Shown here: positions 33,380 to 42,910 of the stretch, piece by piece
How the letters are laid out: every line of letters begins with the position of its first letter
How positions within the stretch are numbered: the first letter of the stretch is position 1
NCBI GenBank assembly: GCA_016271365.2
Contig: CM028131.1
Location: forward strand, 284,020,001-284,084,000
DNA from: Neoceratodus forsteri
Lineage: Eukaryota; Chordata; Ceratodontiformes; Ceratodontidae
Length of the DNA stretch: 64,000 bases
Direction: 5' to 3'
The notes under the pieces: model-generated
What the model saw: the letters and a program-made list of their open reading frames with translations, nothing else
Databases searched by the model: none
What the model was told of the DNA's origin: nothing
Translations under genes and position numbers: made by a program

Positions 33380-34120
33380 TGTAACCGGGTAGCTGTGGAT
33401 GTTGCAGTTACTACCCCTGCCTTGTGGGCTCAAACAAGGTCGGGGGGCTTGGATTCTTATTTTCGTGAATGGTGGGTTCATATCCAGATATTTTTAATTT
33501 GTGTGGTGCCTCCACCCAGAGTAAAGTTTAAGTGGGACTGGTATCAGAACAGTACAATCCCTTGAGATGCAGTACATAATCTCCCAATCTCCCCCGTTAT
33601 TGTCCCCTATTCAAGAAAAATCACAGTGCAACCTTAAAATCAACAAAAGTGTAGTTAATGGCTTTACTATAATAATATGCTCATGAGACAAACTGTAAAT
33701 ACCAATAAAATATTTATTGGGATATTCACAATGGATAGAGAAATGCAAGGCAAACTCTGTAAGAAACCCGTGAACTATGAGCGCAGGGCTGAAGACTGTT
33801 GTCTGACTAGACCTGGCCGATTCAATACACTAGAAACTGCAGTAGGTTCCACCCCCACCATGCAATGCAATATAGTGGCAATGTAAATAATGTAACCTTT
33901 AGTATTACAGCTCACCTGTAGTGAGGCACTACTCACGTTTCACTGGTACCAGTTCAAATCCTTTTTTTTTTTTTTTACTAATTGGGAGCTCCTTGTGCGT
34001 CACTGAGTACCCAGCCAGAGAAACAACGCATGTCCATTGTAGTTGCAGCTGGCTGGCCAGTGTGGCGTACTATGAACAGAACAAACATTTTTATTAAACC
34101 CAAACCCCAAAGGCCATGCA
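33380..34120 (-). repeat. Diverged LTR related to LTR-B (partial)
   Basis: From TGTAACCGGGTAGC the stretch runs TTACTACCCCTGCCTTGTGGGCTC, AACAAGGTCGGGGGGCTT, then GTGTGGTGCCTCCACCCAGAGT. This parallels the start of both LTR-B copies at 7791 and 23431. Weaker similarity continues through a TTTATTGGG and GTACCAG stretch. The far end could not be placed. It looks like an older, related gypsy LTR. Confidence 0.55.
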
Positions 34121-34476
34121 GTTACTTAAATGCTCAGCTGAGGAATTTGTACATTCTGGCCCGATGCCCAAAGCTGTAGTTTTTGTGGCAAATTTTATAC
34201 AAAATCCCAGTTGCAGAGCAAGTCGTGAGAGCACTCATAGTTCTGATGTTACCAGTTTTGCTAACAACATAGGTCCTCTTTCTTCTCCTCTCTGCAGGTA
34301 CAGGTTCTCTCAAACAGTTGATCAGTTTGTAGTCGGGGGTCAGCTCAATGATGCAGGTCCCAAGTGTCTCAGGACATGGATCAGGCCTCCTGCTTCAGAA
34401 GTCATCTGGCCCTCTTTGCCTCCTCTCCCCTTCTCCATGGGACAGACCAGACTAGGGGCAGGGCTGCATGCAAACA

Positions 34477-34478
<2 letters not shown>

Positions 34479-34528
<50 letters not shown>
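34479..34528. repeat. (CA)25 microsatellite
   Basis: Fifty bases of perfect CA repeat. His-Thr and Cys-Val runs in the overlapping frames are artefacts of it. Confidence 0.98.
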
Positions 34529-34530
<2 letters not shown>

Positions 34531-34839
34531 CTGGACTTCTGTGCCTCCTGTGGTATGTTGGCAGTGCTAACAGTGGCATTGACAGGCTGTCTCTCTCCAC
34601 TGTGTGCAGTCTGGATGCAGGTTTTCACCCTAGCAGTACTCACTAAGGGCAGGATTTCCAAAGAGAGCAGTGCAAGCTGTGCCAATGGCAGCTTGCACAG
34701 ATTGCCTAGTGCACTAGGGACCAGTGCCCAATTCTCTATCGGATAAGGTACTGGCAGAAGTGTCCGCAGTTTGCACCAAAGTTGACCATGTGCCAAAGAG
34801 ATGGTGCACCGAGAGGTTTGCCACAAGCTGCAAGCAAGT

Positions 34840-35440
34840 GTGTTGCAAAATATAAAGCAGTCCCTGGTAGCTAGCGGCTAGCCCTGATCCCCTGCTTAAG
34901 AAAGCAATCATGGCCCTGGTGGGTACTGCAGCCCCCGCCATCCTGATCTGCCCATATTAAAGATAACTTTCCTGGTGGTTAAGCAGACCCCCTCCCTATC
35001 TCTGTTCTGCCAGTATAATATGTAACTGTCTCTGGTGGTCTAGTTGACCCCTCCCACCAAGGCAGGCAGTGCTCCACCACCCTGTTCCCCCCATCCCATC
35101 CCGAAACCAGTGACCAGCACAGCCCTCCTCTCTCCAGCACAGCCACCTGCTGATTGAGCTGTCAATGAGCATGTACTGTAACAGCTGTACAGTACACATG
35201 CATTGACAACTCAGTGGCTGACCATGGTGGGGAGTAGATGGCTGTGCTGGTCACTGGTTCAGGGATGGGATAGAGGGAGCAGGGTGGTGGAACACTGCCT
35301 ACCGGCATGGGGATAGGATGAGTGTCCACTAGACCACCAGGACCATGATTACATTTCTTATAAAGGGGATCGGGGTTGGGGGCGGCGCTGCTAGCCCTCA
35401 GGGACTGCTGTATATTTTGCTGTATAGTTGCCCGGGTGGT
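34840..35440. repeat. Large imperfect palindrome (arms of about 250-300 bp, more diverged beyond)
   Basis: Best arms are 35063-35125 (GTGCTCCACCACCCTG through CCAGTGACCAGCACAGCC) and 35240-35301 (its complement). An inner pair is TGTCAATGAGCATGTACTGT (about 35160) and ACAGTACACATGCATTGACA (about 35190). Outer pairs include TGCAAAATATAAAGCAGTCCC on the left (near 34845) and GGGACTGCTGTATATTTTGC on the right (near 35401). It would fold into a long hairpin. Confidence 0.85.
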
Positions 35441-36159
35441 GCAAGTGCTCCAAAGCTTCCCAGAGGACACACATTGAAGTACCCTTAGACTAGCCCTGGC
35501 TGGTCTCTGGGTACTTAGACATGTGCCTCTGGAGGGTTTTGAGTATCCTGAAGTAGGGGATATGGCAGCTTGCTTCTGCTGCAAGCCCCCTAGCACCATG
35601 CTGCAGCCTATTTTGTGCCGCAAGGGTTGCACAAGCCCCCTTTGGCACAAGCAGCCTGTGTTTGATACAGGCTGCATTTGAAAATTGCTCTCAAAGAAAC
35701 GTAGAAACTGTCAGCAGATAAGGACCTCTTGGCCCACCTAAACTGCCCTATATTCCCTACCTACTGTGCCACTGCAGACCCTACTCAATCTCAGGTCTTC
35801 TACCCACTTTGCCTTACTTCTAAGGTCCCTTTGTGTCTCATGCATGGTTGAATCCTGTTACCATTTTGGCACCCACCACCTCTGCTGGGAGGCTGTTCCA
35901 GGTGTCTACCACCCTCTCTGTGAAGAAGTATTTCCTCACATCTCCTCTGAGGTCCCCCCCAATCTTAATAGCGTGACCCCCTTGTCCTGCAGCATCTTTT
36001 TCTATGGAAAATGCTACCTTTCTTTACCTTTTTAATACCTGTGAGGTATTTGAATGTTTCTATCACATCCCCCTTTCCCTCCTTTCTTCTAGAAACTACA
36101 TATTTAGTTCCTTGAGTCTTTCCTTGCAGGTTTTTTGATGCAGGCCCTGCACCATTTTG

Positions 36160-36421
36160 AGTAATAAATAATAATAATAAATCTTTATCTATAAAACTGC
36201 TATTCAATGAATATCAAAGCGCTTACTAAGATTAAAACCTTGAAACTATAAAATCACAAATATATGCTATAAATCCTCAGTTTAACAATGAGCGGCCAAA
36301 TATTAATTGTCGATGAAGGTCAGTGAGAATAAATACGTTTTAGAGCTACTTTGAAGCTCTCCACAGTCAGGCACCCTCTAATCCAATGAGGCAGAGAATT
36401 CCACAGGGTAAGGGCCAAGAA
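36160..36421 (-). mobile_element. L2-type LINE 3' end inside CR1-A
   Basis: The - strand encodes the L2 C-terminus LWNSLPHWIRGCLTVESFKVALKTYLFSL and ends in a (TAA)n tail next to 36160. It interrupts CR1-A between CACCATTTTGAG and GTAGTCCTCC, where other CR1 copies read through. Confidence 0.8.
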
Positions 36422-36958
36422 TGGTAGTCCTCCTTTGTACCGCTCCACCCTACCTATGTCCTTCTAGAGGTGGAGCCTCCAGAACTGGACACAGTACTCG
36501 AGGTGGTGTCTTACCAGTGATCTATACAGGGTTTTACTACCTCCCTCTTTCTACTAATGATGCCCCTCCCTATTCACCCAAGCATCCTGCTAGCCATCCC
36601 TACTGCCTTATAAAACTGCTTGGCTACCTTCAGGTCATCAGAAATGACTACCCAAGGTCCCTTTCCTGTTTTGTGATTGCTAATACCTCCTCACTCAATT
36701 GGTACAATACCCCTGTGTTTCTGTGCCCCAAGTGCATGATTTTGCACTTTTTTGCATTTGCCCAGCTACCATTCCCTTGGCTATTCTTCCAGCTCTTTCA
36801 GATTGTCCCTCATTCTTTCCACTTCTCCTCGTGTGTCTACTCTGTTGCAGATTTTAGCGTCATTCGCGACAGGCATACTTTCCCTTCCAGCCCTTCTGCA
36901 ATGTTGCTAATAAAGACACTGAAGAGGACCAAGCCTAATACCGACCCCTGTGGCTCCC

Positions 36959-37506
36959 GATGTCCTGTGAGTTCGGCGACCGCGATTGGGTGCCTACCGA
37001 AATGGTGACTCAATCGCGACGCCTCATACCACAGCACCTAAAGAGGGAGGGTGACCAGTTGGGTGTGTGTGTGAATATAACGACATCCTGTTGCTGACAT
37101 GTATACATACGCGACGGGAGGGGAGCAAGCACGCTGGAGTGTGGGGTGGGAGGGAGGAAGGGATTGTGAGGTGGCACCTCAGTGAGCTGCTGTGCTGCTC
37201 CAGTGGCATGGTGGGTGGGTTCAGGGCTGGGCGTGAATGGTGCTGGAGTCTCAGCGTGGGTGCCTTTTGTTCGCCCAGCTTGAAGATTTTTATGGGTTTG
37301 CACCCTGCCTGACATGCACTCCCCTGGAGTTGAGAATCATAGTAGCGGGGTACGGGGGCCACAGCCCCCCACATTTGCATGTAAAATCTAAGTCCCCAGC
37401 GCCCTTTTGCTGTGCCAGGAACGCATTGCTGAAATATTTTTTCAGCGATTTCCATTCGCCCTAATGATGATCGCTATTCTGAGATCGCCATTATCAGATA
37501 GATACG
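36959..37506. mobile_element. hAT-like non-autonomous DNA element with 8-bp duplication TGGCTCCC
   Basis: TGGCTCCC is present at 36951-36958 and 37507-37514. The CR1-A sequence is continuous if one copy and the insert are removed. Eight-base duplications are typical of hAT transposons. The ends show a weak inverted match (CTGTGAGTTCGGCGA on the left; the complement of the right end reads CTGATAATGGCGA). GCGATT/AATCGC motifs recur within it. Open frames inside it have no recognisable domain. Confidence 0.7.
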
Positions 37507-37560
37507 TGGCTCCCTGCTACTCACCTTGCCTTTTCCAGAGTAGACCCTTACTACCACCCT

Positions 37561-37738
37561 CTAGAAACATAGAAACCTAGACTTTGATGGCAGATAAGGA
37601 CTGCTTGGCTCACCGAGTCTGCCCATTTCCCTACCTAGTGGATAATCTGCAGATCCTAGTTAACCAACAGCCTACTTCTTCCTATAGTACCTCCCACCAG
37701 AATTGCCTTCTGTCTGTCCCATGCATTCTTGAATTTCC
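37561..37738 (-). mobile_element. CR1-F: short CR1 3' tail inside CR1-A
   Basis: AAACATAGAAACCTAGACTT then GATGGCAGATAAGGACTGCTTGG through CCATGCATTCTTGAAT is the same 3' end seen in CR1-C and CR1-E. It lies within the RT region of CR1-A, so it is a younger, severely truncated copy. Confidence 0.85.
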
Positions 37739-39259
37739 CCCACTGTCCCCCACTCTAACTCTTATTGCTTAGCCAACTACTTACCCATTTTACTACTTTT
37801 GGACCCACTTCTAGGTTGCCCCGCTTGCTCAACAGTCTTCTATGTGAAACGGTGTTGATGGCCTTACTGAAATCCAGGTAGGCCACATCTACCGCTCCTC
37901 CCTGATCCACATCCCTGGTCACCTACTCAAAGAACTTGATCAGGTTTGTCTGGCAAGACCCACCCCCTGTGAAGCCATGTTGCCTCAGATCCTCTAATCC
38001 ACTGGTTACAAGGTATTCTCCAATTCTTTCCTTCAGTAGTGATTCCATTACTTTACTCACTACTGAAGTCAGGCTGACAGGTCTGTAATTTCATGTCTCC
38101 TCCCTTTTTCCACTTTTGTGTAGTGGGGCCACAGCTGCCCTCCTCCAGGCCCCCAGAACCTCCCCTGTTTCTAGTGGCAGGTTGTACAGAGCTGTCAAAG
38201 GTGCAGCCAGCACCTCCTTGAGCTCCATCTGTATCCTAGGGTGCACCCCCGTCAGGTCTCATTGCCTTGTCTATTTTTAATTGTGCTAGTTCCTTAAGGA
38301 CTCTCTCCTCTGTAAAAGGACTAGTGTCCACCTCCCTTCCTTTGATGCCCTTATCCATTATCTTTGGCCTGTCACCTACCCCTTCCTCCGTAAATGCTGA
38401 ACAAAAGTAATTGTTCAATATGTCTGCTTTTTTTGGTCCGCTCCCTCACAGACCCCTCCTTCTCCTTTTAGCCTGACTATCCCTCCCTTGGTCTTTCTCT
38501 TCTTCCTTATACAGTATATCTGAAGAATGTTTATCCCCTCTTTTTACTGACTGGGTGATATTCTCCTCCATTTGTGCCTTTGCACTTCTAACTGCTCTCC
38601 CTGCCTCTCTTTATTTCTCCTGGTAACTCTCTCTATAATCCTCATTCTTTGTTCTTTTGTACCTTCTAAATGCTAGTGTTTTTTTTTACCCTTACTTTAT
38701 CTGCTACTTCTCTAGAGAACCTATAGTGGTCTCTCTTTTTTCTCTTGCCCTTGCTAACCTGCCTGACACAGAGATTTGTTGCCTTTTCAATGCCCCCTCT
38801 TTATGTTTGCCCATTGTTCATCGACTCCCCCCAGTTTCTCAATCCCCGCTAGGGTGTCCCTGAGGCATTCTCCCATTTTCTTAAAATCAGCCCTCCTGAA
38901 ATTCAGGACCCTCATCTTAGTCCGGTACGATTCTAACCCAGTTCTTATATTGAGCCACACCATACAGTGATCACTAGTCCCCAGGTGGCCACGCACTGTG
39001 ATGTCAGCAACACTGTCCCTGTTTTGCCAGGTCCAGTATTGCCCCCCCCAAGTGGGTTCCTTAACTAGTTGCCTAAGGAACACCCCTTACAGGGAGTCCA
39101 GGATGTTCCTGCTTCTGACTGTTGCCACAGCTTGTAGGCTCCAATCCATGTCTGGTAGATTGAAGTCCCCTATCATCAACACCTCCCTATTGCGTGCCAG
39201 CCTTTGGATTGCTTCCATCATGTCTTTGTTCATCTCTCCCCCTGTGCTGAAGGTCTATA

Positions 39260-41102
39260 TGTAACCCCTAGGTGGCACTATCCCAAGGGCTACTACCCCT
39301 GCCTGTTTGACTACGGACAGGTTGAGGGGCCTAGGTCCTATGGCGGGTGCCTCCGCCCAGAGGTCAGGGTTTGTTGTGGTTAGACTAACTTGGTCACAGC
39401 CCTCTGGGACACTGAGACCCCCTTTTATCCCCTCTAGTGGCTCACACAGTACACTGGAGTTACAGCCCCAATACCCCACGTTTACACTCTGTTCACTCAT
39501 ATAGATACCACTTACCCTCGAGACTGATTCAGCAGCACTTCTCTGAGGACCCCCTATAAAGTAAGGTTAATCAACATGCACAGCAAAACACAATACTGTT
39601 TCCATAAGTACCACCACCACAAACAGTATATAGTATAACAACAACAAATCTGATTTATTTAGGGGACAGTAACACGGGAGGGGGAAATCAGGTTAATTAG
39701 TGGCATTAAATCACAGTACTGTGCACACATACAGGGGCTGAAAAGTCACACTCTGGGTACCCAGGTTGGGGGGAGGCTAGCCAGGTCCGTTGCCCGGGGT
39801 TGGCTAGCAGGTGCAGATGGATAGGGCCCTGTAGAGAAATGTATGCACCACACCCAACTGTAATCTGAGCCGGAGGGCTCAGTCCATGAAACAATGAAAC
39901 AACAAGAATTAGATGACACACTTGTGATTGAAAAACAAGCTGCAGAGGAATACCCTGATTTGTACTCACAACACCCAAGCTGAGGATCGGATGGAGAATA
40001 TCCCTCTGGATTGCCAGAAGAGCAGGGCATGAGGACAAGGTCCTTGTGACTGGACCCCACTGCAGTTGATAGCAAATGGATGTAGTCCGAATTAAGTTGG
40101 GGTTTACTTCCAACTTCAGCACACAATTCACTGTACAGGGGATTTGAAATAGCGATTCCCCACAAGCACTACGCACATTTATATATAAAAGGAAAGTACT
40201 ATACCAGGCAGGCTGCTCCTCGATCCCGATCGCAATTACTGCAAAATACCCGGGAGCACAGACAGCAGCTTCAGTTCCTGACAGACTGAGCCTGGTTTCC
40301 ACACTTCTAGTGCTTCTAGTGCTTCTTTCTCCTCACAACTCAGATTCAGTCCAAACTGGCACTCACAAAGGCTGCAGACCGAAACTTAGGGCCTCACACG
40401 GGCTTCCCGCGTGAACCTATACAATGCAGAAGCACACAGCTCCTTCTGTCTTCACTGCCACAACTGATCTGATCTTTCCAGTCACAGAGCAGGGCATTTC
40501 CTTTAGCTCCACACTATTCTGTTGGCTGATTCAGCTGTCACTCACAATAAGACTCCCTCTGTTGGTAGAAAAAGGCGCCACGGTCAAAACTACATTTCCC
40601 AGAATCACTGCCCATATAATCCCCTTGTGGCTGGCTCAAATTAAGAGTCCAAGTTCTGATTTGTCCACAGGCTCCATTTTAGGGCTTCCTTAACCCAATT
40701 GGCCCAGCACAGCAGTTTAGGTCCAAAATGGAGGTAACACACAGAGTCCCAGCTGCAATAAAGGCAGGTTAGACAAACCACAATTTTGCTAATGCTTTAA
40801 ATGATTATAGGCAAACAGTTACAGCTTTCAGATGGGCTCCCTTTCCACCTTCAGTGACCGCAAAATGGAGCGATTTATTCTGCAGCTCGGGCAGGATTCG
40901 AGCATTAAATACACAGTCCCCCCATACAAACTAATTAAGTCTGCAAGCAGACAGCTCTTAAAGAGACAGTACGTGGAGGCTCAACTAGCACTCACTTGCA
41001 ACCACAGTTAAGCAGCTCAGACGCCGAACACCACCCAGGCTTGGAGCATTCAGGCAAGCTCCTTGAAGACTTTTGGGAACTCCCATTTGCAGGGGAGTTA
41101 CA
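39260..41102 (-). repeat. Solo LTR-A (1843 bp) in CR1-A, flanked by TATA
   Basis: Plus-strand boundaries are TGTAACCCCT at 39260 and GGAGTTACA ending at 41102. TATA is duplicated at 39256-39259 and 41103-41106. There is no internal region, so it is a solo LTR left by recombination between two LTRs. It is about 200 bp longer than the 4896-6520 copy. It splits the endonuclease of CR1-A. Confidence 0.95.
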
Positions 41103-41428
41103 TATAGATCACTCCTGTGTGAATAGCAGCCCCCTTCATGTCTCCAGGGTGACCCACAGGATCTCTGCTTCTCCCTGCTCTCCCTGTATTTCTGTAGCTT
41201 TTATGTTGTCCCTGACATAAAGAGCCACTCCTCCCCCTTTTTTACCTACCTTGTCTTTTCTGAACAGAGTATACCCTGGAATGGCTACATCCCAGTCCTG
41301 GTTTTCATTGCACCAGGACTCAGTAATTGCTACTATGTCCAGGTCTACTGCTGCCATGGTGGTCTCTAGGTCTGCAATGTTATTGCCTGGACTTTCAGCA
41401 TTTGCACACATGGCTGTCCAGATTGTCC

Positions 41429-41445
41429 TGCCACCCCCCCCCCCA
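41429..41445. repeat. Poly(C) run
   Basis: A run of C interrupted by one A, between the CR1-A ORF1 and ORF2 remnants. Confidence 0.8.
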
Positions 41446-41639
41446 TATTTCCCATTTGCCCTTCCTTATTTCCTCTACCATTTTTAACTATCTCCATTTC
41501 CTTTTATTCCTTGTATTCCTTTGGCATTTGGTTCCTTTTGGGATTTCACTCCCTCAGGATTCCCACTGCCGACCTCATGAGCCTGTGTGTGTGTGTGGGG
41601 GGGGAGTTTATGTCTTTCTGCCTCATTCATTCTTCCTCT

Positions 41640-42155
41640 CAGCTAGTTTAAATGCTCACCAATGTAGCATTTAAACCATGCACTGAGGACAACAGTGCTC
41701 CTCCAGGATGGATGCAGGCTGTCACCCCTGTACAGGCCCTTAACCCTCCAGTAGAGGCCCTAGTCCCCAATGTAGCTGAAACCCTCCTCTCTGCACCATT
41801 CCTTCAACCATACATTGAAGTTCCTAGCGTGAAGAATCCTGTCCTTCCCCCCTGTCATAGACAGGTAGTACCTCCAAGAAGGACACAGGTCATGCTACTT
41901 GCCTAAGACCCCTCCCCAATTCCCTAAACTCCTCCTGAACTATTGCTGGCTCATCCCTAACCAGGTAATTTGTCCCCAGATGGACAATGACATCCAGCAC
42001 TCCCTCCCTTCCTGCTGCCAAACGATCTTTTGGATCCTCTTTCTGTCCCTGCGAGCCTTGGCGCTGGGAAGGCACATAATCTCCCTTTCGGCATGCTAAC
42101 CTGCCCCAACTGTATCCCCCTCACTATGCCGTGAATCTTTGGGTGCAAGCCTCAC
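41640..42155 (-). pseudogene. CR1-A ORF1 esterase-like (SGNH) remnant
   Basis: The - strand reads DVIVHLGTNYLVRDEPAIVQEEFRELG and RGLRQVA (about 41990-41890). HLGTN with LVRDEP is the hallmark block of the SGNH-hydrolase-like esterase domain known from CR1 ORF1 proteins. D has changed to Y after GTN. The upstream GDS block is not clearly visible. Downstream sequence has multiple stops. The domain's role in retrotransposition is not settled. Confidence 0.7.
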
Positions 42156-42315
42156 CTTACGCCATTCCTTGTGGCACAAGCCCTTTGTGGCATTCAGGGG
42201 GCTTTAAAAATCCTGCCCTAAGTCTCTGGTCACACAGATGTTAGCAGCTATGACACATTTATCGGAGAAGCATGCCCTTCCCTCCTTGGGCCCTGATAGT
42301 GTGAGTATCAGTGGC

Positions 42316-42455
42316 CTAGAGTTTAACTGTACTATCATTGAAGGATTCTGCTTCATCATTGTAGGAAAGACTGTTGCCCAGGTTTAGGGTTCAACTGTAT
42401 CATTATTAAAGGGTTTTGCACCATCATCGTAGTAAAGACTGTTGCCCAGGGGTTG
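42316..42455. repeat. Two tandem 68-bp units in the L2-F 5' region
   Basis: TAGAGTTTAACTGTACTATC at 42317 and TAGGGTTCAACTGTATCATT at 42385 each lead to AAAGACTGTTGCCCAGG. Tandem 5' repeats are known in several LINE families, where they can carry promoter activity. Confidence 0.8.
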
Positions 42456-42910
42456 CTCCTGAGGACTTTCTGAACATCCTGTTTAGTAGTGAGAGGACTA
42501 TCAGGACTCAGACTCTCTGGTCTATTCTTTTTCTCATTCTTCTTATTGTATTTTTGTTTTTATTTGTTTAGATGTTTGTTAGTTTTTAGTGCTCTCCTCC
42601 TCTGAGCAGTGAGAGTGTTCTGGGGGGGAAGCATTGTCTATTGTTGTTAATGTAGTATTTGTATTTTATGGTCACTTAAAGTTTATGGGGTTTATTGCAA
42701 CTTTTTGGGAAATTTTTAGGGATTTTGCTGTAATTTGGTTTTAGTGTGTGGAATTGCCTGCCGCCCCTCGGTCTTTTGCTATTCGGTCTCCTCCTCAGTG
42801 CCCTCCGTCCGTTCTCACCTTCTCCTCTGTCCTTTATTGTCTATCAGTGTTGTCGGGCATTGGGTATTGCTTGTAGGAGAAGGGGGTGGGCGTGGTGGGG
42901 AGCATGATCA

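Larger units (their letters stand above)
36422..41500 (-). pseudogene. CR1-A ORF2 remnant (endonuclease and reverse transcriptase)
   Basis: The protein would nick target DNA and copy the element RNA onto it. Endonuclease N-terminus: SPGNNIADLETTMAAVDLDI and AITESWCNENQDWDVAIPGY (41411-41260), then GGGVALYVRD. After the solo LTR comes VLMIGDFNLPDMDWSL (near 39155-39180; GDFN intact), then ITVRGHLGTSDHCMVWLNI (SDH intact). RT parts include NNYFCSAFTEEG, FTEERVLKELAQLKIDKAMRPDG (38420-38240), then decayed blocks down to VFISNIAEGLEGKVCL (36880), where the catalytic F-ADD block is out of frame. Confidence 0.85.
35695..42155 (-). mobile_element. CR1-A: nearly full-length CR1 LINE with ORF1 and ORF2 remnants
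   Basis: Read from right to left: an ORF1 esterase remnant, then ORF2 endonuclease, RT and the 3' end near 35700 (CAGCAGATAAGGACCTCTTGG). It holds four later insertions: a solo LTR-A (39260-41102), a short CR1 tail (37561-37738), an 8-bp-duplication DNA element (36959-37506) and an L2 tail (36160-36421). Without these it is about 3.6 kb. This is the only CR1 here that reaches into ORF1. All frames are broken. Confidence 0.88.
34647..42218. mobile_element. Foldback, Harbinger-like DNA element with TAA duplication, opened by CR1-A
   Basis: The ends are GGGCAGGATTTCCAAAG at 34647 and CTTTAAAAATCCTGCCC ending at 42218, an inverted repeat. TAA flanks both sides (34644-34646, 42219-42221). A 3-bp TAA/TTA duplication with GGG-start ends fits PIF/Harbinger. 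From 34647 to about 35690 the DNA is one large palindrome centred near 35182. The remaining right end is at 42156-42218, after CR1-A (35695-42155). No transposase is seen, so it is non-autonomous. Confidence 0.75.

Noticed and set aside
34340..34826. Cys-Val and His-Thr rich proteins
   Set aside because: All run through the (CA)25 microsatellite.
36421..37008. A 195-residue + strand open frame as a gene
   Set aside because: It is the antisense of CR1-A RT and ends inside the 8-bp-duplication DNA element.
37010..37455. Open frames within the hAT-like element as a transposase
   Set aside because: No transposase motif; the element is only 548 bp.
39706..40302. A 198-residue - strand open frame
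   Set aside because: It lies wholly inside the solo LTR-A, in sequence with no known protein.
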